64,000 nt of DNA from Sphingobium psychrophilum (GTDB lineage Bacteria; Pseudomonadota; Alphaproteobacteria; Sphingomonadales; Sphingomonadaceae): assembly GCF_012927105.1 (NCBI RefSeq), contig NZ_JABBFV010000006.1:186001-250000 (forward strand). The letters are read 5' to 3'. Shown piece by piece: positions 27,997 to 36,907 of the stretch; the first letter of the stretch is position 1, and the number at the start of each line of letters is the position of its first letter. The notes beneath the pieces are model-generated. The model saw nothing but the letters and a program-made list of their open reading frames with translations, was not told where the DNA came from and ran no database searches. Both the position numbers and the translations under genes were made by a program.

Positions 27997-28901
27997 TGGC
28001 GACCCGCGCCGATCGCAGGGCTGCTGCTGCCGCGCGCCATCGCCTGCTGCCGGGCGGCCGACTGGCGGGGCCGATGCCCTGGATCATCGCGATCATGATG
28101 TTCCTGACCGTGCTGGCCGCGGCGGCCGCCCTTGGCCTGGGCGCTGCCGTCCGGTCGATGAGCGCCGATCTGGCCGGCCGCGCCAGCGTGCAGGTGGTGG
28201 AGGCCGACGCGCAGGCGCGCGACCAGCTCGCCGCCCGCACGTTGCAGTCGTTGCGAGGGGCCGACGGCGTGCGCGCCGCTGATCCGGTCGATCCGGCCAA
28301 ATTGGCCGACCAGTTGCGTCCATGGCTCGGCGAAGCGGCGACCAGCGGCGACCTGCCGGTGCCGGCGCTGATCGACGTCATGCTGACGCCCGGCGATACC
28401 GACGCGAAGCTCGACCGCCTGCGGCGGCTGCTCAGCGGCCTGTCGCCCAAGCTGCGGATCGAACCCCATGCCGCCTTCCTGCTGCCGCTTGCCGGACTGC
28501 TGACGGCGCTTGGCTGGCTGGCCGCCGGGGTCGTGCTGCTGATGATCCTGGCGACCGGCGCGGTCGTGGTGCTGGCGGCGCGGGGCGCGCATGACAGCCA
28601 TCGCGGCACGATCGACGTGCTGCACCTGATGGGGTCGACGGATGTCCAGATCGCGCGCCTGTTCCAGCGCCGCATCGGCATCGACGCGCTGATGGGCGGG
28701 GCGCTCGGCTTTTCCTTCGCGGCTTTGGTCATCCTGCTGATCGGCCTGCGGCTGTCGGCGACCGGATCGGACGTCGTCGGCGCGGTCAGCCTTGACACGC
28801 GCGGCTGGCTGTTGCTGGTGGCGCTGCCGATCTTCGGCGTCGTACTGGCGACTCTGACGGCGCGCTGGACCGTGCTGCGCGCGCTGGGCCGGGCGCTGTG
28901 A
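27993..28901 (+). CDS. ftsX: Cell division protein FtsX
   Basis: 302 residues with one N-terminal membrane helix (MPWIIAIMMFLTVLAAAAAL), a periplasmic loop and three C-terminal helices, the FtsX topology. It couples FtsE to periplasmic amidase activators. It starts at ATGATGG overlapping the ftsE stop; the second ATG is also possible. Its own stop overlaps the next gene as GTGA. Confidence 0.9.
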   Translation: MMATRADRRAAAAARHRLLPGGRLAGPMPWIIAIMMFLTVLAAAAALGLGAAVRSMSADLAGRASVQVVEADAQARDQLAARTLQSLRGADGVRAADPVDPAKLADQLRPWLGEAATSGDLPVPALIDVMLTPGDTDAKLDRLRRLLSGLSPKLRIEPHAAFLLPLAGLLTALGWLAAGVVLLMILATGAVVVLAARGAHDSHRGTIDVLHLMGSTDVQIARLFQRRIGIDALMGGALGFSFAALVILLIGLRLSATGSDVVGAVSLDTRGWLLLVALPIFGVVLATLTARWTVLRALGRAL

Positions 28902-29431
28902 TCGTCCGCTTGCTCGCCGTTACGCTGCTGGCCTGGATGCTGGGCTTCGTCTGGTTCGCCATCTTCCTGCCCCAGCCGCTCGACGGCCGCCGAACCGACG
29001 CCATCGTCGTGCTGACCGGCGGCGCGGGGCGTATCGACCGCGGCATCGCGCTGCTCCAGAGCGGCGCAGCCAAGCGGATGCTGATCTCCGGCGTCGATCG
29101 ATCGGTCCGCCCGGTCGAGCTGGCGGCGGAATATAAGACGCCCGAAGCGCTGCTGAGCTGCTGCATCACGCTGGGCCGGGAGGCGATCGACACGCGCTCG
29201 AACGGTCTGGAAACCGCGCGCTGGCTGGAACGGCGCGATTACAAGACCGTGCGCCTCATCACCACCGACTGGCATATGCGCCGCGCCGCGCTGGAACTGC
29301 GCCAGGCACTGCCGGACGGCAAGGTCTCGATCGTTTATGACGCGGTGCCCAGCCGCCCCAGCCTCACCATATTGGCGCGTGAATATAATAAATATCTTCT
29401 CCGCCGCATCGCCGCGCTGATCGGCATCTGA
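28898..29431 (+). CDS. YdcF family (DUF218) protein
   Basis: 177 residues. The DUF218 pattern is seen: DAIVVLTGGAGRIDRGIALL, KRMLISGVD, EAIDTRSNGLETARWLE and LITTDWHMRRA. An N-terminal hydrophobic helix (LLAVTLLAWMLGFVWFAIFL) suggests an inner-membrane anchor. Related proteins bind SAM or act in envelope metabolism; no activity is assigned. The start is GTG, coupled to ftsX. Confidence 0.87.
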   Translation: MIVRLLAVTLLAWMLGFVWFAIFLPQPLDGRRTDAIVVLTGGAGRIDRGIALLQSGAAKRMLISGVDRSVRPVELAAEYKTPEALLSCCITLGREAIDTRSNGLETARWLERRDYKTVRLITTDWHMRRAALELRQALPDGKVSIVYDAVPSRPSLTILAREYNKYLLRRIAALIGI

Positions 29432-29444
29432 CGACAAGGCTTGC

Positions 29445-30152
29445 ATGTTGACCGCGATCCGTTCCCTTCTTTTCACGCTCGTCTTTTATGTCGGCAGCCT
29501 GTTCATCGTGCTGTCCGCGCTGCTGTCGAGCTGGTTCATGCCGTCTTCGGTCCTGCCGATTGCGGCCGTGTGGAGCCGCTATCATCGCTGGTGCGCCCAT
29601 TGGCTGCTGGGGCAAAGGGTGCGGGTGGAGGGCGACCTGCCGATCGGTCCCTATCTGTACATCATCAAACATGAATCGATGTTCGAGACGATCGACATAT
29701 TGTGCCTGTTCAAAAGTCCCGCGGTGGGAGCCAAGCGGGAATTGTTCGACATTCCCATCTGGGGCCGGGTCGCGCAGGTCTATGGCCTGATCCCGATCGA
29801 GCGGACCGCCGGGGCGAGCGCGTTGCGGACGTTGCGGGCGGCGGCCAAGGATCGCATCGCGCAGGGGCGGCCGATCTGCCTCTTCCCCGAAGGCACCCGC
29901 GTCCCCCATGGCGAGGCGCCGCCGCTGCGGGCTGGCTTTGCCGGGCTTTACAGCCTGCTCGGCCTGCCGGTCGTGCCGATCGCCATCGACAGCGGCCGGG
30001 TGTCGCCGCGCGGCAAATTTCTCAAAAGCGCTGGCGTCATCACCTATAAGGTGGGGCAGATCGTGCCCGTCGGCCTGGACCGCCGGGAGGCGGAGCGGCA
30101 GGTCCATGCCGCGATCAACGCCCTGAACCCGCCATCGGCGCTGGATCAGTGA
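29445..30152 (+). CDS. plsC: 1-acyl-sn-glycerol-3-phosphate acyltransferase
   Basis: 235 residues with one or two N-terminal membrane segments. The acyltransferase motif reads HESMFE, that is H-x4-E in place of H-x4-D, a variant I associate with this alphaproteobacterial subgroup. The second motif FPEGTR is intact. The enzyme acylates lysophosphatidate to phosphatidate in phospholipid synthesis. It converges with tyrA, overlapping by 7 bases. Confidence 0.88.
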   Translation: MLTAIRSLLFTLVFYVGSLFIVLSALLSSWFMPSSVLPIAAVWSRYHRWCAHWLLGQRVRVEGDLPIGPYLYIIKHESMFETIDILCLFKSPAVGAKRELFDIPIWGRVAQVYGLIPIERTAGASALRTLRAAAKDRIAQGRPICLFPEGTRVPHGEAPPLRAGFAGLYSLLGLPVVPIAIDSGRVSPRGKFLKSAGVITYKVGQIVPVGLDRREAERQVHAAINALNPPSALDQ

Positions 30153-31051
30153 GAACGGCCGAAGTCGGGCTTGGCATCGTCCTGGCCCTGTTCGATGATC
30201 GACCGGCGGATCGCGCGGGTGCGGGTGAAAAGGTTGAACAGCGCGTCGCCGTCATTCCAGCGGATCGCCCGCTGCAAGGCGGATAGATCCTCCGAAAAGC
30301 GCTGGAGCATTTCCAGGACCGCATCCTTGTTCGCCAGGAACACGTCGCGCCACATGGTCGGGTCGGACGCGGCGATCCGGGTGAAGTCGCGGAAGCCGCC
30401 GGCCGAATATTTGATGACTTCGGACTGGGTGACATTTTCCAGGTCGCTGGCGGTGCCGACGATGGTGTAGGCGATCAGATGGGGCAGATGGCTGGTCACC
30501 GCCAGCACCAGGTCGTGATGCGCCGGGTCCATCGTCTCGACGTCCGCGCCCACGCGCCGCCATAGCTCGGACACCCGCTCCACAGCCGCCGGATCGGCAT
30601 CGGCGGGCGGGGTGACGATGCACCAGCGGCCCTTGAACAGGGTGGCGAAGCCCGCCTCCGGCCCGCTATTTTCCGTGCCTGCGACCGGATGCGCCGGGAT
30701 GATCGTCCGGCCCGGCAGCGCCGCATTCAGTTGCGCCAGCACGTCCGCCTTGCAGGAACCCACGTCGCTGATGATCGCGTCGAGGGGCAAGTCATCGACG
30801 ATCTCCGCCGCCGCCGCGCCCATAGCGCGGACCGGCACGCACAATATGACCAGATCGGCATCCGTCACCGATGCGCCCGCCGTGTCGGTCACATCGTCGC
30901 ACAGGTCGATGCGCCGGGCGATGTCTCGCACCGCCGGGTCGGCGTCATGCCCGGTGACGCGCACCGTCGGCATGTCCGCCCGGATCGCACGGGCGAGCGA
31001 GGAGCCGATCAGGCCCAGGCCGATGATGGTGACGCGGGCGAAAGGCAGCAT
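30146..31051 (-). CDS. tyrA: Prephenate/arogenate dehydrogenase family protein
   Basis: 301 residues from the ATG at 31051. The N-terminal NAD(P) motif is IIGLGLIGSSLARAI, followed by SDVGSCKADVL and PAHPVAGTENSG, which are characteristic of the TyrA family. The enzyme oxidatively decarboxylates prephenate (or arogenate) in tyrosine synthesis. No ACT or chorismate mutase domain is fused. It lies 4 bases downstream of hisC; the aminotransferase and dehydrogenase together cover the tyrosine branch. Confidence 0.93.
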   Translation of the reverse strand: MLPFARVTIIGLGLIGSSLARAIRADMPTVRVTGHDADPAVRDIARRIDLCDDVTDTAGASVTDADLVILCVPVRAMGAAAAEIVDDLPLDAIISDVGSCKADVLAQLNAALPGRTIIPAHPVAGTENSGPEAGFATLFKGRWCIVTPPADADPAAVERVSELWRRVGADVETMDPAHHDLVLAVTSHLPHLIAYTIVGTASDLENVTQSEVIKYSAGGFRDFTRIAASDPTMWRDVFLANKDAVLEMLQRFSEDLSALQRAIRWNDGDALFNLFTRTRAIRRSIIEQGQDDAKPDFGRSH

Positions 31052-31055
31052 CGCG

Positions 31056-32165
31056 TCAGGCCGATTCGGCCATGGCGCGCAGCTTGGTCGCGACGGCGCG
31101 GGTCTGCGCCTTCGTGCCGATGGTGATGCGCAGGCCGTTGGGCAGCCCCTGGCCGGGCAGCCAGCGGGTGGCATAGCCTTCGTCCCACAGCCCCTTCATC
31201 GCAGCCTCAGCGGTCAGCTTACCATCGAACAGGATCAGCAGGAAATTGGTCTTGCTGGGCACGACCCGCAGGCCGTGGTTGGACAGGGATGCGACCTCAC
31301 CCGCCAGCCATTCGCGCCAGCGGGCGGTGTGGGTCCGGCTGAAGGCGACCCATTCGCTGTCATTGATCGCCGCGACCGCCGCTGCCTGTCCGGCGGTCGT
31401 CACGTTGAACGGCGCGCGGATGCGGTGGAGGATGTCGATCACCTCCGCGCTGGCATAGCCCCAGCCGATCCGTTCGGCGGCAAGGCCGTGGATTTTGGAG
31501 AAGGTGCGGGTGACGAAGATGTTGGATGCGTTTTTCGCCAGTTCCAGCCCGCCATCATCCTCATCCGCGTCCAGATATTCGGCATAGGCCTGATCGAGCA
31601 CAAAGAGGATGTCGGGGCGCAGCCCGGCGTGGAGACGGGCGATCTCTGCGCGGCTGGTCATCGTGCCGGTCGGATTATTGGGGTTGGCGAGGAAGACGAC
31701 CCTGGTCTTGTCCGTCACCGCCGCGAGCAGCGCATCGACGTCGGTGGCGTAATCCTTGTCCGGCGCGATCACCGGGGTCGCGCCCACGCGTCGCGCGGCG
31801 ATGTCATAGACGGCAAAGCCGTAGCGGACATAAAGGATCTCGTCGCCCGGCCCGGCATAGGCGGAGGCGGCGATGTGCAGCAGTTCGTCCGATCCGGTGC
31901 CGTAGATGATCCGTTCGGGATCAAGCCCATGGACCGCGCCGATCGCCTCGCGCAGCTTCGTGGCGCCCGGATCGGGATAGGTGGCAAGGTCGGCCGTGGC
32001 GGCGACGAGGGCCGCCCGCGCGGCGGCGCCAGTGCCCAGCGGATTTTCATTGGCCGACAGTTTGATGAGCGGGCGGCCGTCATCGGTGGCGGACTTGCCC
32101 GGCACATAAGCGGAAATGCCGAGAATCCAGTCCTTGGGCGCAGGTTTTATAGCGGTCTGTGTCAT
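31056..32165 (-). CDS. hisC: Histidinol-phosphate / aromatic aminotransferase HisC
   Basis: 369 residues from the ATG at 32165 ([20 protein letters not shown]). The PLP lysine lies in [28 protein letters not shown] and NPNNPTGTM are class-II-type aminotransferase motifs. The pairing with tyrA suggests it also transaminates aromatic keto acids. The frame stays open for a further ~120 codons upstream without any family similarity; 89 of those codons run from an ATG at 32432 inside a repeat (see findings). Confidence 0.93.
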   Translation of the reverse strand: MTQTAIKPAPKDWILGISAYVPGKSATDDGRPLIKLSANENPLGTGAAARAALVAATADLATYPDPGATKLREAIGAVHGLDPERIIYGTGSDELLHIAASAYAGPGDEILYVRYGFAVYDIAARRVGATPVIAPDKDYATDVDALLAAVTDKTRVVFLANPNNPTGTMTSRAEIARLHAGLRPDILFVLDQAYAEYLDADEDDGGLELAKNASNIFVTRTFSKIHGLAAERIGWGYASAEVIDILHRIRAPFNVTTAGQAAAVAAINDSEWVAFSRTHTARWREWLAGEVASLSNHGLRVVPSKTNFLLILFDGKLTAEAAMKGLWDEGYATRWLPGQGLPNGLRITIGTKAQTRAVATKLRAMAESA

Positions 32166-32284
32166 GGAGCGCGGCTTTAGCGCCTTCCGCGCCAAAGGCA
32201 AAGTGGCAGGCAATATGGCGGTTTCGGCGCGACGAGCGAAGTTCACACCGTTGTCGGGCTTTTTGGACGAAAAGCCATGGGGAA

Positions 32285-32344
32285 GTCGTTGCAAAGACCC
32301 GGCTAGGCCCCGCCAGGGTAACGGATGGGTCACACCGACGCGCC
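32285..32344. repeat. Dispersed repeat copy A (pair with 61514-61571)
   Basis: Shares GTYGCAAAG, CCCCGCC, GGTAA and GGGTCAC(A/G)CCGACGCGCC with the second copy in the same order; the second copy carries an extra 10 bases that duplicate GGGTCAC. Both copies lie 120-190 bases upstream of a minus-strand gene start (hisC, HerA-like gene). Confidence 0.7.
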
Positions 32345-32429
32345 TGTTGCGCGTCAGTGCCGCGACGGTCGTGCGCCGCGTCGGCAATGCGGCGGTGGCG
32401 CGGCGCGCATCGGGAGGAAAAGGCGGTTC

Positions 32430-32453
32430 CATCTGCCAGGATAGATCAGAGAT
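32430..32453 (-). promoter_or_regulatory. Leader module shared with the HTH gene (copy A)
   Basis: Read on the minus strand: TCTGATCTATCCT, five variable bases, then ATGGA. The same arrangement precedes the HTH gene (ATG at 61941). TATCCT could be a -10 element placed for a leaderless transcript. The ATG here opens a frame that runs, without a stop, into hisC. Confidence 0.5.
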
Positions 32454-32663
32454 TATCCTACATTGGAAGCCTGTTGGAACGGCGTTTTTGCGGACGAGAA
32501 GCGGTTGGTCTTTACGCGAATAATGCCAGCCATTCATTGTGGAATGTGGGATGCTCGGAAGCGGACGTTCATGGGAAACACCTGTTTGTCGCCAAATGCG
32601 GAAAGTTCAGCAACTTTTTAAGGGTAGAGCAGATATTGCGATCCTGCGTCTCAATTGGAGCGG

Positions 32664-33353
32664 ATGGCAGGCATGATTTTCCGCTGTATTGTGATGGCTT
32701 GTATAGTGGCATTAGCAGGCTGTTCCACCTCCTTGCCAACCTTTCGTTACAGGCTAACCGTAGAGGTTGAGACACCTACCGGAATACGCAGCGGTTCTAG
32801 CGTCATTGAAGTGCTGACGGTCGATCAACGCAGTATTGGCATGTTACACCACCGTATCCTTGGTAATGCTGTAGCCATCAAACTCCCAGATGGCCGCTAC
32901 ATATTTGCATTATTGCGGGATAATGGACTAAACCCGACCAACTTCAAATCGGCAGCGCCCTTTTGGGCGTTCGATCACCAGCTTCCTGCCGACAGATCAA
33001 ATTATCATCGGGTCCATCGTGCGCTTACGCAAGCGAAAGGAAAGGCAGAGCTTCCGCCAAAGCATTACCCTATGTTCGTAATATTCGAGAATATCAGGAG
33101 GCCCGAGACGGTAAGGGCAGTGCCTCCTGTTGATTTCAAAAGCGAACTTGGGGTGAAATTACATTCCGTCACTGTCGAAATCACCGATGATCCCGTCAAC
33201 GACGATATTGCCTCGATTCTACCGTGGGCCGGTCCACAAATGAAAACTCAGCTGGATGGAGCATCAACAACAAATTCAGATGCACTCGCGAACAAGCTTG
33301 GTGTCCTAGATTTTCGCGCTTACGATTTTTGGTCATTGACGAAATCGCAGTGA
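32664..33353 (+). CDS. Uncharacterised lipoprotein in AT-rich insertion
   Basis: 229 residues from the ATG at 32664; TTG 32655 and ATG 32673 are alternatives. The N-terminus is a lipoprotein signal (MIFRCIVMACIVALAGCS, lipobox LAGC), so the protein is probably membrane-anchored in the envelope. The rest has no motif I recognise. Base and codon use are clearly AT-richer than in all neighbours, indicating recent acquisition. It interrupts the usually adjacent hisC/tyrA and metX/metW blocks. No partner gene is present. Confidence 0.7.
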   Translation: MAGMIFRCIVMACIVALAGCSTSLPTFRYRLTVEVETPTGIRSGSSVIEVLTVDQRSIGMLHHRILGNAVAIKLPDGRYIFALLRDNGLNPTNFKSAAPFWAFDHQLPADRSNYHRVHRALTQAKGKAELPPKHYPMFVIFENIRRPETVRAVPPVDFKSELGVKLHSVTVEITDDPVNDDIASILPWAGPQMKTQLDGASTTNSDALANKLGVLDFRAYDFWSLTKSQ

Positions 33354-33698
33354 CGGCAAACACACGATTGTCAGGCGTAGTTCGGCAGTTTGAATGAACG
33401 GCGCTGCACGCCTGATTTGATGTTCGAAAAACACCGTCGGATTGTGAAAGCGCCCGACAACCCCACGGGCGGGGTTTTCCGTCGCCGTGAAACGGCCGCC
33501 ATCGGGCTATACCTAGCCGTCCCGCAAGTCCCGCTTCCCCCCTTTCGACAAGGCCTTGGCGGCGCTCGCGGCAACGATGCTGGCCGGCGCGAGCGTCAGT
33601 GACCCGCTTCTCCCCCATCCCCACCGCGCCGGTTTGAGGCCGCCGATCGACGGCTCCGATTGACAGCGCCCGGTCGCGGTCCTAGCGCCGCTCAGGTC
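33354..33698. other. Non-coding stretch between lipoprotein gene and metX
   Basis: About 345 bases without a credible gene. It contains a long hairpin with perfect 8-base outer arms (TCAGGCGT at 33371-33378, ACGCCTGA at 33408-33415) and a small terminator (33459-33478). GC content rises back to the window norm after about 33460. The metX promoter should lie in the last 200 bases; I could not identify a SAM riboswitch. Confidence 0.6.
33459..33478 (+). terminator. Terminator downstream of the lipoprotein gene
   Basis: AACCCC and GGGGTT arms around a 6-base loop, followed by TT. A second hairpin (GTCGG/CCGAC) precedes it directly. The position fits termination of the lipoprotein gene before metX. 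Confidence 0.6.
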
Positions 33699-34850
33699 AT
33701 GGCCAGCGTTCCCATCAGCGAAGACAGCCGGTTCGGCCTGCGTCGTCAGGCCCGCCTGACCACCCCCCTGAACCTGTCCAGCGGCGCGCGGCTGGGGCCG
33801 GTCGATATCGCCTATGAAACCTATGGCGCGATGAATGCGGACAAGTCCAACGTCATCCTGATCTGCCATGCGCTGACCGGCGATCAATATGTCGCATCCG
33901 ACCATCCCGTCACTGGCAAGCCGGGCTGGTGGTGGCGGCTGGTGGGGGTAGGCAAGCCGGTCGATCCGGCGCGCCATTTCATCGTCTGTTCCAACGTCAT
34001 CGGCAGCTGCATGGGGTCGAGCGGCCCGGCCAGCATCGATCCGGCGACGGGCGACCCGCACGCCATGCGCTTTCCGGTGCTGACCATCGCCGACATGGTG
34101 CGCGCGCAGGCGGCGTTGCTCGATCATCTGGGCGTGGAGCGGCTGAGCGCAGTCATCGGCGGGTCGATGGGGGGGATGCAGGCGCTGACCTGGCCCACGC
34201 TCTTCCCCGACCGGGTCGAAAGCTGCATCGTCATCGCCTCCACTGCGCGGCACAGCGCGCAGAATATCGCGTTCCACGAGGTCGGGCGGCAGGCGATCAT
34301 GGCCGATCCGCACTGGCGCGGGGGCGATTATTATGCCGATGGGCAGGTGCCGAGCGCGGGGCTGGCCGTCGCGCGCATGGCCGCGCATATCACTTATCTG
34401 TCCGAAGCGGGCCTGACCGAGAAATTCGGGCGGCGATTGCAGGGGCGGCCGGAAAATCCGAACGGGGCCAAGACCTTCGGCTTCGACGCCGATTTCCAGG
34501 TGGAAAGCTATTTGCGGCATCAGGGGTTGAGTTTCGTCGAGCGGTTCGACGCCAACAGCTATCTCTACATCACGCGGGCGATGGACTATTATGACATTGC
34601 CGACGATCATGGCGGGTCGCTGGCCAAGGCGTTCACCGCCACCAAGGCGCGCTTCTGCCTCGTCAGTTTCGATACCGACTGGCTATATCCCACCGCCGAA
34701 TCGCGGATCATCGTCCACGCGCTCAATGCGTCGGGCGCGCAGGCCAGTTTCGTGGAACTGTCCAGCCCGTTCGGCCATGACGCCTTCCTGCTGGAATGTC
34801 CCGAACTCAACCGGGTGGTGGACGGATTCCTGAAGGGCGGGCGGGCATGA
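33699..34850 (+). CDS. metX: Homoserine O-acetyltransferase MetX
   Basis: 383 residues from the ATG at 33699; a TTG at 33660 in frame is less likely. The alpha/beta-hydrolase nucleophile lies in [12 protein letters not shown], and the Asp and His of the triad in SFDTDWLYP and [23 protein letters not shown] is a family motif. The enzyme acylates homoserine (acetyl-CoA or succinyl-CoA) in methionine synthesis. The stop overlaps metW by 4 bases, the usual metX-metW pair. Confidence 0.94.
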   Translation: MASVPISEDSRFGLRRQARLTTPLNLSSGARLGPVDIAYETYGAMNADKSNVILICHALTGDQYVASDHPVTGKPGWWWRLVGVGKPVDPARHFIVCSNVIGSCMGSSGPASIDPATGDPHAMRFPVLTIADMVRAQAALLDHLGVERLSAVIGGSMGGMQALTWPTLFPDRVESCIVIASTARHSAQNIAFHEVGRQAIMADPHWRGGDYYADGQVPSAGLAVARMAAHITYLSEAGLTEKFGRRLQGRPENPNGAKTFGFDADFQVESYLRHQGLSFVERFDANSYLYITRAMDYYDIADDHGGSLAKAFTATKARFCLVSFDTDWLYPTAESRIIVHALNASGAQASFVELSSPFGHDAFLLECPELNRVVDGFLKGGRA

Positions 34851-35440
34851 GCGAGACGTTGCGGCCGGACCTGGCCCTGATCGCGCGGACCGTGCGGCAG
34901 GGCGCGCGGGTGCTGGACGTGGGCTGCGGCGACGGGGCGCTGATGGCGGCGTTGCGCGACAATGCCCAGGTCGATGCGCGCGGGCTGGAGATCGATGGCT
35001 CCAACGTCGCGGCTGCCGTGGGCCGCGGCCTGTCGGTGGTGCAGGGCGACGCTGACACCGACCTTGGCTATTATCCCGACGCCAGTTTCGATTATGCGAT
35101 ATTGAGCCAGACACTCCAGACGACGCGGCGGCCCGACCTGGTGGTGGAGGAATTGCTGCGCATCGGCGGGCAGGCGTTCGTGTCCTTCCCCAATTTCGCG
35201 CATTGGCGCGGGCGGATTTCGCTGCTCTGGGGCGGGCGGATGCCGGTGACGCGGCTGCTGCCCGACACCTGGTATGATACGCTCAACATCCATCATGTGA
35301 CGGTCGACGATTTCCGGGCGCTGGTGAAGGAGCGGGGCTGGACCATAGATGGCCAATGGTTCCTGAAGGGCGACAGGGAAACCACCCATGCCAACGCGAA
35401 CCTGTTCGCCGAGCATGCCGTGTTCCTGCTGCGCAAATAG
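34847..35440 (+). CDS. metW: Methionine biosynthesis protein MetW
   Basis: 197 residues from the ATG at 34847, coupled to metX. A class I methyltransferase fold is present ([15 protein letters not shown]), with the MetW signatures [10 protein letters not shown] and [20 protein letters not shown]. MetW acts with MetX, apparently activating homoserine acylation, in proteobacteria. It converges with the phospholipase D-like gene 12 bases away. Confidence 0.94.
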   Translation: MSETLRPDLALIARTVRQGARVLDVGCGDGALMAALRDNAQVDARGLEIDGSNVAAAVGRGLSVVQGDADTDLGYYPDASFDYAILSQTLQTTRRPDLVVEELLRIGGQAFVSFPNFAHWRGRISLLWGGRMPVTRLLPDTWYDTLNIHHVTVDDFRALVKERGWTIDGQWFLKGDRETTHANANLFAEHAVFLLRK

Positions 35441-35452
35441 CCCCGACGGACG

Positions 35453-36907
35453 TCAGTTGCGGCCGAACCAGCCCTTCATCCGGCGGAACAGGCCGCGTTC
35501 GCTGACCGCCTCGAACATCTCCTCCGGTCCTTCGGGGTCCAGCACTTCATTGTCCGCGATCCACGCCTGCACGTCGTTGAGGTCCGGGGTCACATAGGGG
35601 CGCAGCGTCCGGCCCGGCTTCTGCCGCAATTCCTCTATCCCCGCGACCAGCCCGCGTTCGGCGATCACCGCCGACACCCGCTCGGCGGGCAGGTCGAGAT
35701 GCTCGGCGATCAGGTCGTCGCGGATCTTGAGGATCGTCGCCTGCCGCCCGTCATTGCCGGGTAGCTGCGTGTCGATACAAATGTCGCATTCGGTGTCCAG
35801 CCGCATCGACCGGTTGTTCATATTGGACGATCCGACCCGGATCAGCCGGTCATCGACGATCAGCACCTTGGCATGGACATAGATGGGCGCGCCGCGCTGG
35901 GTGAAGGGGTGATATATGCGGAAGCGGCCGTGCGGATCGCGGCTCTTGAGCGCTTCATACAGCCGCGCGCGCGCCGTATCCATCGCCTGCTGCTCCAGCC
36001 AGCCGTCGGCCTGCTCTGGATTGACGATGACGATATCCGGCCCGTCCGCCTCGGCCAGCCGCTTCACAATCGCTTCGGCGATGCGGCGCGACGCGAAATA
36101 TTGGCTTTCGGCATAGATATGCCGCTTCGCCGCCGCGATCTGGTTCAGGTAGAGCCGCTCGATCTCGATCAGTTCGTCCTGGTCGTCCATCTTCGGTGCG
36201 CTGCGGGCGATGGCGATATCGACGCCTTCGAACTGCACCGGCAACTTGTCGGGCCAGCAATCCTGCACGCCCTCGATCGGCTCCAGCGGATCGCCGCCCG
36301 CGCCCGCCCAGCGGTTACGCGCATGTTCGCCCAGCGCCGCCGCGATCGGGCCGGATAGGGCCGTGGTCGCGTCATGCCAGGGACCATAAGGCGATCCGTC
36401 GGGATGATGCCGACCCGGCTCCTCGTCGCGATGATGGCGCGTGTCCCACCGATCGCCGGTCATATCGATGCCGCCGCAGAAAGCGAAGCAATCGTCGATC
36501 ACCACGATCTTCTGATGGTGCGAGGCGGCGGGCGGGTGATGGCTGTCCAGCTTCACGGTGACGCGCGGATGGGCCATCCATTTCAGCGTCGTGAACAGGT
36601 TGGTCGGCCGCACCATCGACTTCATGGCGCCGACATCCCAGCGCAATAGGAAAATCTCCAGTTCGGGCGTGCGGTCCACCAGCCAGCTGATGAAATCGCC
36701 GATTACCGCAGGCGCGCCGTCATCGACCTCATCTTCGCGGATCAGGCTGATCGCGGCGTCGAAATCCCAACCGATCAGCATGATCCGCCGCTTGGCCTTG
36801 ATCATCGCGGCGCGGGCATTGCGGAAATAATTGTCGGCGTCGATGATGACGCTTGCCCGCTCGGCGCGTGCAATGCGCCAGCAATCTTCCCCCGGCTGCG
36901 GCGTCAT
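35453..36907 (-). CDS. Phospholipase D-like (cardiolipin synthase-type) protein
   Basis: 484 residues from the ATG at 36907, overlapping ubiA as ATGA. Two complete HKD motifs are present: SHHQKIVVIDD and YVHAKVLIVDD (H-x-K-x4-D). No N-terminal membrane helix is seen, unlike typical ClsA. The arrangement suggests phosphatidyl transfer or phospholipid hydrolysis at the membrane surface, but the substrate cannot be given. Confidence 0.88.
   Translation of the reverse strand: MTPQPGEDCWRIARAERASVIIDADNYFRNARAAMIKAKRRIMLIGWDFDAAISLIREDEVDDGAPAVIGDFISWLVDRTPELEIFLLRWDVGAMKSMVRPTNLFTTLKWMAHPRVTVKLDSHHPPAASHHQKIVVIDDCFAFCGGIDMTGDRWDTRHHRDEEPGRHHPDGSPYGPWHDATTALSGPIAAALGEHARNRWAGAGGDPLEPIEGVQDCWPDKLPVQFEGVDIAIARSAPKMDDQDELIEIERLYLNQIAAAKRHIYAESQYFASRRIAEAIVKRLAEADGPDIVIVNPEQADGWLEQQAMDTARARLYEALKSRDPHGRFRIYHPFTQRGAPIYVHAKVLIVDDRLIRVGSSNMNNRSMRLDTECDICIDTQLPGNDGRQATILKIRDDLIAEHLDLPAERVSAVIAERGLVAGIEELRQKPGRTLRPYVTPDLNDVQAWIADNEVLDPEGPEEMFEAVSERGLFRRMKGWFGRN

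Larger units (their letters stand above)
32166..32663. other. Non-coding stretch upstream of hisC and of the lipoprotein gene
   Basis: About 500 bases. The left part holds a dispersed repeat shared with 61514-61571 and a leader-like module shared with the HTH gene at 61.9 kb. From about 32440 the sequence becomes visibly AT-richer and leads into the foreign-looking lipoprotein gene. I see no convincing gene here apart from the doubtful upstream extension of hisC. Confidence 0.6.

Noticed and set aside
27839..29476. Minus-strand open frame of 545 codons opposite ftsX and the YdcF gene
   Set aside because: Antisense shadow of two clear genes; composition is that of a shifted GC-rich frame.
33354..33698. 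SAM-II type riboswitch upstream of metX
   Set aside because: This riboswitch is common before metX/metA in alphaproteobacteria, but I could not find the conserved pseudoknot bases (such as a GCUAAA-like segment) here. A covariance-model search would settle it.
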